From positions 243,701-307,700 of the forward strand of contig CAUJGJ010000264.1 of the NCBI GenBank assembly GCA_963170055.1: a DNA stretch of 64,000 bases, in the 5' to 3' direction. The DNA comes from Halisarca cf. caerulea. Its lineage: Eukaryota; Porifera; Demospongiae; Chondrillida; Halisarcidae. The stretch's first letter is position 1. Every line of letters starts with the position of its first letter. Of this stretch, positions 54,075 through 64,000 are shown piece after piece. Position numbers and translations under genes: made by a program. Under the pieces are notes generated by a model. That model had not been told where the DNA came from. It searched no databases and worked only from the letters and a program-made list of their open reading frames with translations.

Positions 54075-54273
54075 CAGTGGAATCTCAAATACTGGACACT
54101 CTGAAATAAGGACACCCTCTCTACAAAGGACACAGCTTGAGGCCCCAAGATATTTCTCCCTATAGTTCCAATACATTTTGAATCTCCCAAAGGGGACAAC
54201 CTCTTTATACAACAAAAGACAGACTTTAGACAAAAAGGCTGTCCCAAAGTCACCTTTATTCTGAGATTCCATG
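54075..54273. mobile_element. MITE, GGAATCTCAAATACTGGACA family
   Basis: TA|CAGTGGAATCTCAAATACTG to CTTTATTCTGAGATTCCATG. The interior has GGACA/TGTCC pairs. Found only in this B unit. Confidence 0.65.
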
Positions 54274-54409
54274 CACTGAGTCTATAGTATTCAGTAACAT
54301 ACACAATATGTTTACACCAGCAATCATAGATGTGCACCTCTGTAGTAGATACAGGTGTTTTCTGCAGGCTTTGATGAATCAATGATTCGTCAAATAGCAA
54401 CAAACAATT

Positions 54410-55163
54410 TGTTTGAGAATATACGTTAGTGTGTGTGTGTGTGTGTGCGCACGCGTGTGTGTGCGTGTGTGCATGTGCGTGCGCATGCATGTTTAGTGCA
54501 CAACAGCTATAGTGGAGGACCAACATGAGAGTACAAGAGGGTCCACATGAATACAAGACATTAATATGAGATGGAGAGCAACATATGTATATAAATATAT
54601 ATATACTGTATATATATAGTATATACGTATCTTGCAGGGGGCCGGGAGATTCTAGATGGAACAGCAATGTACAGCAATATGTTAGACACAAGTATGATAT
54701 TTGGCCCCTACTCCCTGAAAGTGAGGGGGCAGGGCCCTCCTAGTTCCTACGCCTATGCAGACTTGCCTGTATACTCAGTAGACCGCCATAAGTACGTACT
54801 TGCTATCGTATTAGGCATACTGCCTCTGTATGTATGTATGTATGTATGTACTGTGTCATGTATAGCCCATTGCGCAATGAACATACATAAGTGTTGGGTG
54901 TTTTATCACATGAAATTGTCACAAAATCGAGAATGAGACCATGGGTGATAGATACGTACGTTCATTGACAATTCAAAAAAATTATAGTACATAACATGCA
55001 CAAAACTGCTAAAAGATACATGTACTACTACGGCAGCAGAGAAAGTGCTAACACTCAGAGTTGGCATGTGTACGTGTATCACAAGTAGAAATGCAGTTGA
55101 CTGCATAAAACTATATTTGGTGAGCTCCGTAGACACTGTCTCTACCTACAGTGGAACTATTAT
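54410..55163. repeat. Segmental duplicate shared with 58320-59111
   Basis: About 750 bp with a short GT tract, a TATATATA hairpin at 54590-54625, GCAGGGGGCCGGGAGATTCT, TATGTATGTATG and the B-gene 3' flank. Near-identical to the next unit. Confidence 0.88.
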
Positions 55164-56418
55164 TCATGGTAAGATTCTGTCTACTTTGAAGAACAGACAG
55201 TCATTCTTCAGAAACTGCACTTTCTTTGTTTGATCTTCAGCAAGATCTGTCAGAGGGAGAAAATTACCCCTTCCTCTGCCACTCTTTGCTCTATTGTCTT
55301 GCATTACACGGCCATTTACTCTCTCAGAAGCACTGCTGTAGTTGACTGTGTGGGATACATGATCACAATCATCTATCTGGTTAAGAAGTATTATATTCAT
55401 ATTAAACAAAAATGGCCACTTCAAATTTTTGTCATTTTCACCTTTCATTAGACGTACAAAAGCAGACAAATACACCCCTTTGCTATCACCATAACCTAAC
55501 CTATATATCTCCATACACAGTTTATACCCTCCAGGATGTGTGAAGAAGGGGGGGAGAAAACCACACTTTACTGTGTATCTCAGAAAAGTTGTTCATTTCT
55601 ATTATCCAGGGGCAAGCTCGACTTCCGGGTTTGTTCTCTAACCACAAACGTGGAAGGAAGGGGTTTTGAAGACCACAAGGAGAGTGGAGTTGCTGGCACA
55701 CACTTCCCATAGCAATGGAGAGCTCAACCACCTTATCCATTGCCTTCTTGAGATGGTCACCCTCAGCTTGTACAAGATGGTCAGCCATTTTGTCTGCTGG
55801 GAGAAAAACTCTACATCCAATTAGATAGTACTTACATTTCACAAAACGTCTTGAGCACGTTTCAGAATGTTCATCCAACATATCCCGAGGTACCGACTGG
55901 CCACATTCATCAGGACAAGGTACTGGTAGGGCAGGACAGAAGGTAGTGTGCTCGGGCAGTGTGTCAGCCTTGTCCTCCCACTGGCAGTAGTCACACTTGA
56001 CAGTACGAAAAGGACATTCTTCAGACATGTGAGCATCTATTACAGTCCTTGTTCCGTTCTTACCGCATTCATTCAGACAGGGTATTATTTCGTATTTGCA
56101 AGTTGCAAAGTGGCCCACAATCCCTCCCAGTTCACCCTTCCAATCACACCCCTTGTTACTACACTCCACCTTCAGACTCCTAATCTTCCTGGTATTGAAC
56201 TGGTCTGGCATTGAGGTGTACCTCTGTCTGCACAGAGGACAGGTGGGACCTTTCAGACATTGCTTACAGAATAGGTGACCACAGCAACTGGTTTGAACTG
56301 GATCAGATGGTATTTCATAGCAAACAGGACACACAAGGTCTTCCAAATTCTTCTTTGATTCATCAAAAAACAGCAAATCTCTTCCTTTGTAGCTGAATCT
56401 CAGACCACGGGTGGCCAT
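55164..56418 (-). pseudogene. TRAF-like B2, single-base frameshift in a C run
   Basis: Starts MATRGLRFSYKGRDLLFFDE, with RING at 30-64 and zinc fingers intact to WFSPP. There the gene strand has seven Cs where B1 and B3 have six (plus-strand G run at about 55549-55555). The frame turns into LLHTSWRV and stops at residue 298. The MATH remainder continues open in the +1 frame (MEIYRLGYGDSKGVYLSAF to YLKNDCLFFK-like QFLKNDCLFFKV) to 55164. Everything else is intact, so this is either a very young pseudogene or a homopolymer sequencing error. Confidence 0.82.
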
Positions 56419-56459
56419 TTTTTATATGATATAACGACAACTAGTACACACCCACTGTA

Positions 56460-56473
56460 TATGAATATCCTAA
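56460..56473 (-). promoter_or_regulatory. Dyad motif upstream of B2
   Basis: TATGA-ATA-TCCTAA, 42 bp from the start codon, followed by TATTCATGATCATGAAT. One mismatch in the right arm. Confidence 0.4.
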
Positions 56474-56586
56474 TAGTATTCATGATCATGAATTTTCACC
56501 CAAGTGAAACTACATAAAGTAACACATTGACTATAGTAATAATATAATATATAATATATCCTCCATAATATTATTATGACATTGTA

Positions 56587-56747
56587 CAGTGAACCTTTCT
56601 AGTCCACCACAACTGGGAATGTCAATTTTGTGGTGGATTAGCGGGGTTGGTAGATTAACAAGTTTGCACTCAGTACATGCATTATATATTTCGTTTTTGG
56701 AAAGTAGGGAGGATTAGCGGGTTTGGCACATTAGAGTGCTTTCACTG
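56587..56747. mobile_element. MITE, TGGATTAGCGGG family
   Basis: TA|CAGTGAACCTTTCTAGTCCA to GTGCTTTCACTG|TA. Interior GTGGATTAGCGGG repeats. Confidence 0.7.
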
Positions 56748-56795
56748 TATTATGCAATGTAAAGCTACACATGAAGATCACCTGCTGCCCCACAC

Positions 56796-57776
56796 AATGG
56801 AACCCTCCTCTCCAGGCACTTTGGGACCAGACAGGACTGTCCTTGGTTATTGAGGTCCTGGTGTCCTCACTTCCGGAGTTGAAGATATACTAATCAGGGT
56901 TCTATATAGGATTAAATTTTGGGGGCAAGCTTCAGTATTACAGTGCATACCTGCCATGCGAGACATGATCTTGGTTTGATGTATGTATTGTATGTATATA
57001 ACAGGTTTTCTTTCATGATAATGATCAAGAGGGGGAATTACAAAGAATAGTAAGGGGTAGATATGTATGTATGTGGTATCCTAGATGTCTATAAACAAAT
57101 GCAGTGCAGTGACATATGTGGTATGGTAGGGGTATATAACCAGGGGGGTCTGGGGGTATAGTCCCTCAGGGGAAATATGAGTTTTAGTTTGTATGCGGTG
57201 GTATCTCAGGCCATCAATAATAATTTTTAAACCATTCAAGGTTGACTTTGACATTCAAGTAGGGCCTTCTCTATAGTAATTTGCACTACAGTTTAATTTT
57301 TTTGGGGTGGAGGCTTCCCCCCACTGGAGCTAATGGCAAAATATGAAGAATCATTTGGTTCCAGTGTCATGTGTCCACATGAGAGGGGTGTCTGCAATTC
57401 AGGGTCTGGATTAGAGTGGTGTCTGCAATTCAGGGGTCTGGATTAGAGGGGTGTCTGCAATTCAGGGGTCTGGATTAGAGGGGTGTCTGCAATTCAGGGT
57501 CTGGATTAGAGGGGTGTCTGCAATTCAGGGGTCTGGATTAGAGGGGTGTCTGCAATTCAGGGGTCTGGATTAGAGGGGTGTCTGCAATTCAGGGTCTGGA
57601 TTAGAGGGGTGTCTGCAATTCAGGGGTCTGGATTAGAGGGGTGTCTGCAATTCAGGGGTCTGGATTAGAGGGGTGTCTGCAATTCAGGGTCTGGGTTAGA
57701 GGGGTGTCTGCAATTCAGGGGTCTAGATTGGAGGGGTGTCTACTATTCTGGGGTCTGGACTAGAGGGGTCCACTGT
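56796..57776. mobile_element. CACTTTGG MITE, right end expanded to about 12 units
   Basis: Left end AATGGAACCCTCCTCTCCAG, core GGACTGTCC...TTCCGGAGTTGAAGATAT, then a 440-bp interruption (about 56893-57332), then TGGCAAAATATGAAGAATCA. Last comes an array at 57384-57776 of about a dozen 31-bp units GTCTGCAATTCAGGGGTCTG plus GATTAGAGGG, closing with GGTCCACTGTA. The interruption begins CAGGGTTCTATATAGG and has GGGGTCTGGGGGTATAGTCC, probably another transposon. Confidence 0.75.
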
Positions 57777-58190
57777 ACTGAATATAGGCAGGAAGTCTGG
57801 TGCACCATGCAGACAATTGGGCAAGGTTAAATCTAGGCTGTATAGTATGATTTATGAAAAATATAGACACCATACGCACTATTCTGCTCAATTTGATTAA
57901 TTTTTTTTCAAAATGAACAATTAAAATTCAATACAATAAAGAAAGTTGTAGTAAAGGTACATGCAACTGTACAAAAACACCCTACGTACAGGTGTCTGCA
58001 TAATTAAAACTGATAATAGACATTATTATATTAGCAAGACATGCCATATTGTTTATTATCCAGCAGCATCCATAACATGCTCACACCAGCAATCATAGGA
58101 CGTCAGCTCTGCAGTACTTGCAGGTGGTTTCTACAGGCCTTGATAAATCAATGATTGGTTCACATATCTGCTAATAATTTGTTTGAGGAT
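57777..58190. repeat. Tandem-unit tail, copy 2
   Basis: Diverged version of 53311-53698 (GGCAGGAAGTCTGGTGCACC, CAGCAATCATAGGACGTCAG). Confidence 0.75.
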
Positions 58191-58195
58191 ATACG

Positions 58196-58342
58196 TGTGT
58201 GTGTGTGTGTGTGTGTTGGTGTTTGTATGTGTGTGTGTTTAATTGTGTGTGTGTGTGTGTGTGTTTGTATGTGTGTGTGTGTGTGTGTCTTTGATAAATC
58301 AATGATTCTTCAAACAACAACAAACAATTTATTTGAGGATAT

Positions 58343-58389
<47 letters not shown>

Positions 58390-58410
58390 CGTGTGTGTGT
58401 GTGTGCATGC
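58196..58410. repeat. (GT)n tracts with an internal 60-bp duplication
   Basis: Two GT tracts, each preceded by TTTGATAAATCAATGATT...TTTGAGGATATACG, so flank plus tract was duplicated as a unit. An (AT)n run follows at 58508-58543. Confidence 0.88.
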
Positions 58411-58500
58411 ATGTTTAGTGCACAACAGCTATAGTGGAGGACCAACATGAGAGTACAAGAGGGTCCACATGAATACAAGACTTTAATATGAGATGGAGAG

Positions 58501-58549
<49 letters not shown>

Positions 58550-59111
58550 TAGTATATAATATCTTGCAGGGGGCCGGGAGATTCTAGATGGAGCATTTGT
58601 ACAGCAATATGTTAGACACATGTATGATATTTGGCCCCTACTCCCTGAAAGTGAGGGGGCAGGGCCCTCCTAGTTCCTACGCCTATGCAGACTTGCCTGT
58701 ATACTCAGTAGACCGCCATAAGTACATACTTGCTATCGTGTTAGGCATACTGCCTCTGTATGTATGTATGTATGTATGTACTGTGTCATGTATAGCCCAT
58801 TGTGCAATGAACATACATAAGTGTTGGGTGTTTTATCACATGAAATTGTCACAAAATCGAGAATGAGACCATGGGTGACAGATATGTACGTACATTGACA
58901 ATTCAAAAAAAATTATAGTACATAAAATGCACAAAACTGCTAAAAGATACATGTACTACTACACAGCAGAGAAAGTGCTGTAGCTAACACTCATAGAGTT
59001 GGCATGTGTACATGTATCACAAGTAGAAATGCAGTTGACTGCATATAGAACTACAGTATATTTGGTGAGCTCTACCATAGACACTGGCTCTACTTACAGT
59101 GAGACTATCAA
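58411..59111. repeat. Segmental duplicate shared with 54490-55163
   Basis: Second copy of the 3' flanking block, with the same GCAGGGGGCCGGGAGATTCT and CATGTATAGCCCATTG. Confidence 0.88.
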
Positions 59112-60377
59112 TCATGCTGAGACTCTGTCTACTTTGAAGAACAGACAGCCATTCTTCAGAAACTGCATGTTCGTTCTACCATCTCCAACAAGATCGGCTA
59201 GGGGAAGAAAATTACCCCTTCCTCTGGCACTCCTTGCCTTATCGCCCTCCAGTACCCGACCACTTGCCTCCTCTGAAGCAATGCTGAAATAAATACTATA
59301 TGATACATGGTTACAATTTTCCATTTGGTTAAGAAGTACAATACTAAAGTTTAATGAAAGTGGCCATTTCAAAATGTCATCGCATTCTCCTTTCATAAGC
59401 CTTATAAAAAGAGATAAATGTACCCCTTTGCTAGCACCATGTCCATTCCCGTACACCTCCATACACAGCTTATACTCTCCAGGATGGGTGTAGAAGGGGG
59501 GAGAACACCAGATTTTACTGTCTATCTCAGAAAAGTTGCTCATTTCTGTTATCCAGGGGCAAGCTCGACTTCTTGATTTGTTCTCCAACCACAAATGTGG
59601 AACAAAGGAGTTTTGAGGACCACTAGGAGAGTGGAGTTGGCGGTATACACTTCCCATAGCAACGGAGAGCTCAACTACCTTATCCATTGCCTTCTCAAGA
59701 TGGTCATCTTTAGCTTGTACGAGGTGGTCAGCCATCTCATCTGCTGGAAGAAGCACTCTACAGCCTATTGTGAAGTACTTACATTCCACGAGACGCTTTG
59801 GACAGGTTTCAGAATGCTCTTCCAACATACCCCGAGGTACTGACTGGCCACATCCGTCAGGACAAGGTACTGGTAGGGCAGGACAGAAGGTGGAGTGCTC
59901 GGGCAGTTCGTTGACCTTGTCCTCCCACTGGCAGTAGTCACACTTGACAGTATGAAAAGGACATTCTTCAGACATGTGAGCAGCTATTACAATCCTTGTT
60001 CCGTTCTTACCGCATTCATAAGCACATGAAATGTTGTCATACATGCAGGTCTCAAAATGCCCCATAACCTCTCCCAGTTCACCCTTCCAATCACACCCCT
60101 CATTGCCACACCCCACCTTCAGCCCCTTAGTCCTTCTGGTATTGAACTGGTCTGGCACTGAGGTGTACTCCTGTCTGCACAGAGGACAAGTGGGACCTTT
60201 CAGACATGGCTTGCAGAATAGGTGACCACAGCAACTGGTTTGAACTGGATCAGATGATATTTCATGACATGTACATATTGGGCAAACCAGATTTTCTAAG
60301 TTCTAAGACTTCTTTAGTTCATCAAAAAACAGCAAATCCCTCTCTTTGTAGCTGAATCTCAGACCACTGGTAGCCAT
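59112..60377 (-). pseudogene. TRAF-like B3, in-frame TAG before the RING
   Basis: From the conserved start at 60377 (MATSGLRFSYKERDLLFFDE) the frame runs LKKS, then TAG at codon 25, then NLENLVCPIC. Compared with B1 there are two six-base insertions: TCTTAG after the KK codons, which brings the stop, and ACATGT inside the first RING knuckle region (CPICTCHEIS). Both keep the frame, and from codon 26 the RING, zinc fingers and MATH are open to TGA. An in-frame GTG at 60158 is not a credible eukaryotic start, so translation could only begin at an internal ATG beyond the RING. Likely pseudogene. Confidence 0.82.
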
Positions 60378-60404
60378 TTTGTAATATTTAACTATTATAA
60401 AATT

Positions 60405-60445
60405 ATGTATATATTACAATAATAATAATATTATTATTATTATTC
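60405..60445. repeat. AT-rich TAATAATAATATTATTATTA hairpin
   Basis: Simple repeat able to form a hairpin, upstream of B3, absent at B1 and B2. It may explain the longer spacing to the dyad motif here. Confidence 0.8.
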
Positions 60446-60487
60446 ATAAATACAACTAGTACACACCCACTGCACAGGTGGTGGCAT

Positions 60488-60501
60488 CATGAATATCATA
60501 A
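60488..60501 (-). promoter_or_regulatory. Dyad motif upstream of B3
   Basis: CATGA-ATA-TCATAA, 111 bp from the relic start codon. Confidence 0.4.
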
Positions 60502-60557
60502 GGATATTCACGATCATGAATTTTCAGACAACACATTGCATGCCTATAATATGTATA

Positions 60558-60773
60558 CTGTATATCCGGAAGTATTGGCGATCCTTAAATTTGGCAATTT
60601 GCGCAAGATCAGGCTATGATTTAATATTGGTGAAAATAAATTTGGCTGTTGAACAACAAGGACAAAGCATAGTAAGTAGGTCTATACAAATTTGGTGATA
60701 GAAATTTGGCGATTTTGATACTGACTGCCAAACCGCCAAATTAAAAATGTCGGTAATATTTCCGGATATATGG
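60558..60773. mobile_element. MITE, TATATCCGGAAGTATT family
   Basis: TA|CTGTATATCCGGAAGTATTG to GTAATATTTCCGGATATATGG|TA. The interior repeats AAATTTGGCGATTT-like motifs. Distinct family from the CAGTG elements. Confidence 0.75.
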
Positions 60774-60819
60774 TATATAACATTATAGCCCCCATTGTAA
60801 CTGTAACAATGTAAAATAC

Positions 60820-61160
60820 AGTGAAACCCCTCTACAATGGAGCCCCACTATTCTGGACACCTTGGGACCAGTACATTGGACCCCTCTATTCCAGACACCT
60901 TGGGACCAGAAAGGACTGTCCTGATTTTTGAGGCGTCCTCACTTCAGGGGTTGAAGATGAATACTATAACAAAGGATAGTGAATTGTTTGGTTCCAATGG
61001 CATGTGTCCACATAAGAGGGGTGTCCACAATTCAGGGGTCTGGATTAGAGGGGTGTCCACAATTCAGGGGTCTGGATTAGAGGGGTGTCTGCAATTCAGG
61101 GTCTGGATTAGAGGGGTGTCTGTAATTCAGAGTCTGGATAAGAGGGGCTCCACTGTATTG
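60820..61160. mobile_element. CACCTTGG MITE with about four right-end units
   Basis: Left: CAGTGAAACCCCTCTACAAT plus two 38-bp-type units at 60838-60910. Core GGACTGTCCTGATTTTTGAG. Right: about four units of GTC(TGC/CAC)AATTCAGGGGTCTG, closing with GCTCCACTGTA. Confidence 0.8.
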
Positions 61161-61564
61161 GACCTAGGCAGGAAGTCTGGTGCACAGAAATGCAGACAAC
61201 CGAACATGCATCTAGGCTGTTTAGCACAACTTATGAAAAAATCAGTGCATATACACACTATGCACACCGTCCCGCTTAATTGGATTCATTTTCTAAAAAT
61301 TCACAATTAAAATTTACTATTATACACATGTCACAGTTAAGGTACAGGTAGTGCGGCTGTATAAAAAACACAATACAATGTACATGAATAGTTAAAACTG
61401 ACAATAGTCAAGACATACATGCCATGTTGTACACTATATGTTGATGCCAGCAATCACAGGATGTCAGATCTGTATAGTGTGGTAGATACAGGTGTTTTCT
61501 GCCGACTTTGACAAATGAATGATACTTCATATATCCACAATTTGTTTTACAATACTGTATACTG
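61161..61564. repeat. Tandem-unit tail, copy 3
   Basis: Near-identical to 53311-53698, including ATACATGCCATGTTGTACAC and TGATGCCAGCAATCACAGGA. Confidence 0.88.
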
Positions 61565-61567
<3 letters not shown>

Positions 61568-61611
<44 letters not shown>

Positions 61612-61613
61612 AT

Positions 61614-61681
<68 letters not shown>

Positions 61682-61729
61682 ATGTGTCTGTGTGTGTGTG
61701 TGTGTGTGTGTATGTGTGTGTGTGTACAT

Positions 61730-61780
<51 letters not shown>

Positions 61781-61786
61781 TGTGTG

Positions 61787-61827
<41 letters not shown>

Positions 61828-61833
61828 ATGTGT

Positions 61834-61904
<71 letters not shown>

Positions 61905-61944
61905 TGTGTGTGTGTACATGTGTGTGTGTGTGTGTGTGTATGTG

Positions 61945-62012
<68 letters not shown>
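61568..62012. repeat. (GT)n complex, about 445 bp
   Basis: GT tract punctuated by TACATGTGTCTG and TACATGTGTG at variable spacing, hence a higher-order pattern of GT blocks. It ends eight bases from the B4 stop codon, so the B4 transcript probably ends in or runs through (CA)n. Confidence 0.95.
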
Positions 62013-62014
<2 letters not shown>

Positions 62015-62019
62015 AAGTA

Positions 62020-63273
62020 TTATACTCTGTCTACTTTGAAGAATAGAGTGTCATTTTGAAGATACTTTACTGTCCTTTTAGAACCTTTATCAAGCTCGGC
62101 AAGAGTCACAAGAGACCCACCCCAACCTTTCTTTGCTAATCTCCCTTGCACTACACGGGATGCTACATCCAAAGTGGAATTGGCAAAGCAGATGGTCATT
62201 GAGTCATGACAGTCATCGCTTATCTGGTTAAGCAAGGACACCTCAATTTCCAACGTTATCGGCCACTGCAATTGATCATCATACTCTCCCTTCATAACCC
62301 ACAAACTTGCACCTAAGTGTGCGTTTCTAAACTGACCATACCCGTCACCATACACTCTAAGAAGCATCTTGTATCCTCCAGCATGGGTGTAAAAGGGTGG
62401 GGATTGCCACGACTCACTCTTCTTCTCTGAAAAGCCTCTCATCTCTATGACCCAGGGACAAATCGGAACTAGCTTGGAATTTTTCAACCAATGTTGAGAG
62501 GGAGAATAACTGGAAAGTTGTGGAGTATGTGAGTTAGGATTCTGCTGGCACAGACCTTGGACAGCAACAGACAGTTCAACTACTGTGCCCATTGCCTTCT
62601 CAAGATGGTCATCCTTAGCTTGTACAAGGTGGTCAGCCATTTTGTCAGCTGCAATTAGCCACTCACATCCAATTTTGCTGTATTTGCAGGGAATAAGACG
62701 CTTGGGACAGGAGTCCAGGTGCAATGGCATTGTGTTACGAGGTCCTTTGCAGCCACACATGTTGGGACATTCCACTGGTACCAAAAGACAAAATGTCTTG
62801 TGATTAGATAAGTCACTGGCTCTGCCTTCATAGGGGCAGTAGTCACACTTAACATTGCGAAGGGGACAGCCTTTCTTGGTGTGCACAGACAATTTCCACC
62901 TCTCAAGTCTCTCCCCGCAGTTGTTCGGACATGGTACACTTTCAAGAGTACAGTTGCTCAAATGGCCATCAAGGTCTCTTAGCTCTCCTTTCCAATCACA
63001 ACCACTGTTGGGACAGATCACCTTCAAACCCTTGATCCTTCTAGAATTGAAATAGTCAGGCACTGAGTTGTACTCCTGTCTGCACACAGGACAAGTGGGG
63101 CCTTTCAGGCATTCCCAGCAGAATAGGTGACCACAACTGGTTTGAACTGGATTAGATGATATGTCCTGACAAATAGGACACACCAGATCCTCTAAGTTCT
63201 TCTTCAGCTCATCAAAAAACAGCAAATCCCTCCCTTTAAAACTGAATTTATGACTACTAGTACTGTCGGCCAT
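62020..63273 (-). CDS. TRAF-like B4: RING, TRAF zinc fingers, MATH
   Basis: Intact intronless protein of 417 residues from MADSTSSHKFSFKGRDLLFF (ATG in AAAATGG). An upstream ATG two codons earlier is possible. RING near 32-65 (CPIC...CGHLFCWEC...CPVC), with CGH where B1-B3 have CCGH. Zinc fingers at about 80-215 (CPNSGCDWKG, CPNNCGERLE, CDYCPYEGRA). A helical linker VQAKDDHLEKAMGTVVEL. MATH in the last 155 residues (PWVIEMRGF, THAGGYKMLLRVYG, WVMKGEYDDQLQWP, YLQNDTLFFKVD). The most divergent subgroup B member. Adjacent to the GT complex. Confidence 0.92.
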   Translation of the reverse strand: MADSTSSHKFSFKGRDLLFFDELKKNLEDLVCPICQDISSNPVQTSCGHLFCWECLKGPTCPVCRQEYNSVPDYFNSRRIKGLKVICPNSGCDWKGELRDLDGHLSNCTLESVPCPNNCGERLERWKLSVHTKKGCPLRNVKCDYCPYEGRASDLSNHKTFCLLVPVECPNMCGCKGPRNTMPLHLDSCPKRLIPCKYSKIGCEWLIAADKMADHLVQAKDDHLEKAMGTVVELSVAVQGLCQQNPNSHTPQLSSYSPSQHWLKNSKLVPICPWVIEMRGFSEKKSESWQSPPFYTHAGGYKMLLRVYGDGYGQFRNAHLGASLWVMKGEYDDQLQWPITLEIEVSLLNQISDDCHDSMTICFANSTLDVASRVVQGRLAKKGWGGSLVTLAELDKGSKRTVKYLQNDTLFFKVDRV

Positions 63274-63330
63274 TTTCATAGGTTCAAGTTTGTTTACATA
63301 CGTAGTACCTGCACACCCATTTCAAGTAGG

Positions 63331-63347
63331 CTAATGAATCTCATTAG
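63331..63347 (-). promoter_or_regulatory. Dyad motif upstream of B4 (perfect)
   Basis: CTAATGA-ATC-TCATTAG, a perfect seven-base dyad, 58 bp from the start codon. The best example of the shared motif, found at the most divergent gene. Confidence 0.55.
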
Positions 63348-63349
63348 AG

Positions 63350-63545
63350 TAACCTACACTACTGTAACATTATAGATGCAGATTTTTTTTAATTTTGCTA
63401 TTCTTGCATGTTGAAGAACATTAACAATCCAATTCTTGCACTTAACACTGTATACGCATAATACATACAAAATGGGAACAAATGAATGCTAATTTTTACA
63501 ATCACAGCCTAACTTGCAAAAATATCATCCCAGCAAAAACTTTTG
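63350..63545. other. B4 upstream spacer
   Basis: AT-rich, nothing recognised. Confidence 0.4.
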
Positions 63546-63555
63546 CATCTATATT

Positions 63556-63665
63556 ATCAGCTGAGCCCTACAGTACATACAGCCATACAGTACACTATCA
63601 GCTGAGCCCTACAGTACACTATCAGCTGAGCCCTACAGTGCACTATCAGCTGAGCCCTACAGTGG
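63556..63665. repeat. About 27-bp repeat (TATCAGCTGAGCCCTACAGT)
   Basis: Four copies. CAGCTG lies in each unit. Confidence 0.88.
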
Positions 63666-63710
63666 ACAATGGCAGCACATACATCTGGGCTTAGAATATC
63701 ATGGCAAATA

Positions 63711-63894
63711 CAGTGAAACTTGTCTTAAGACCACTTGTTAAGAATGAGCCACCTGTCTATAGTGACCACTGTAGGCTGGTCCAATGGGCCACCTCAGTGA
63801 TACTAATGCACCTCTGTAGAAGGACCACCTGTCTACAAAGACCACCAGTACCATTACTTAGTCCCTAGAGTGGTTGTTGTAGGCAGGTTTTAGT
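63711..63894. mobile_element. MITE, AAGACCAC family
   Basis: TA|CAGTGAAACTTGTCTTAAGA to GTTGTAGGCAGGTTTTAGTG|TA. Internal repeated (A/T)GACCACCTGTCTA motifs. 63895-64000 beyond it holds nothing recognised. Confidence 0.75.
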
Positions 63895-64000
63895 GTAGGT
63901 ATACAGTGAATGAAAGTTAAAGCTTGCACAAATGTTATACTGAGTACTGCAGCTTGTACATATGCTATACGGAGTATGGATGTACATATGCTATACTGAA

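Overview
The window looks like nuclear DNA of a sponge, most likely a demosponge close to Amphimedon. This is inferred from three things: a Ku70 gene split by introns, a tandem expansion of RING/TRAF-zinc-finger/MATH genes, and two rhodopsin-class receptors without close familiar relatives. No database search was possible. There is no bacterial or organellar signature. Most long open frames in the region are translations of microsatellites and minisatellites and are not genes.

Layout. Positions 1-15128 hold, on the minus strand, the 5' part of a Ku70 (XRCC6) gene. I could place eight coding exons by matching reading phase, AG/GT splice borders and remembered Ku70 family sequence: 15128-14892, 5020-4843, 4774-4678, 4345-4267, 2992-2805, 2371-2288, 1691-1595 and 1400-1338. 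The 3' half of the gene lies beyond the left edge. Intron 1 is 9.9 kb and contains two complete intronless TRAF-like genes, a THAP/transposase-like relic, a LINE fragment, MITEs and several tandem arrays.

Positions 17.5-36.7 kb hold the rest of TRAF-like subgroup A: genes at 19.7 kb (+) and 35.3 kb (-), three damaged copies at 17.6, 26.0 and 32.3 kb, and a MATH-domain scrap at 34.3 kb. They are separated by 18-bp minisatellites, CA tracts, a TIR element with a nested LINE fragment, and a 5'-truncated LINE whose 5' end is a perfect 117-bp inverted duplication. Positions 36.7-51.5 kb carry two paralogous seven-transmembrane receptors (39.7 and 48.5 kb, both minus) in repeat-rich DNA. Positions 51.5-63.3 kb are four tandem units of roughly 3-4 kb, each with a subgroup B TRAF-like gene (two intact, one frameshifted, one with an in-frame stop), a MITE and a GT tract.

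How it fits together. The twelve TRAF-like loci encode or once encoded RING E3-ligase/adaptor-type proteins: an N-terminal RING, several TRAF-type zinc fingers and a C-terminal MATH domain. Six look intact. Nine of twelve share a short dyad motif (consensus near TAATGA-ATA-TCATTA) some 18-111 bp upstream of the start codon, across both subgroups. It is the best candidate here for an undescribed regulatory element. The second theme is MITEs with CAGTG...CACTG ends and TA flanks whose ends or interiors have grown into tandem arrays. Copies carried in the 51-63 kb segmental duplications show about 1, 4 and 12 units at equivalent positions.
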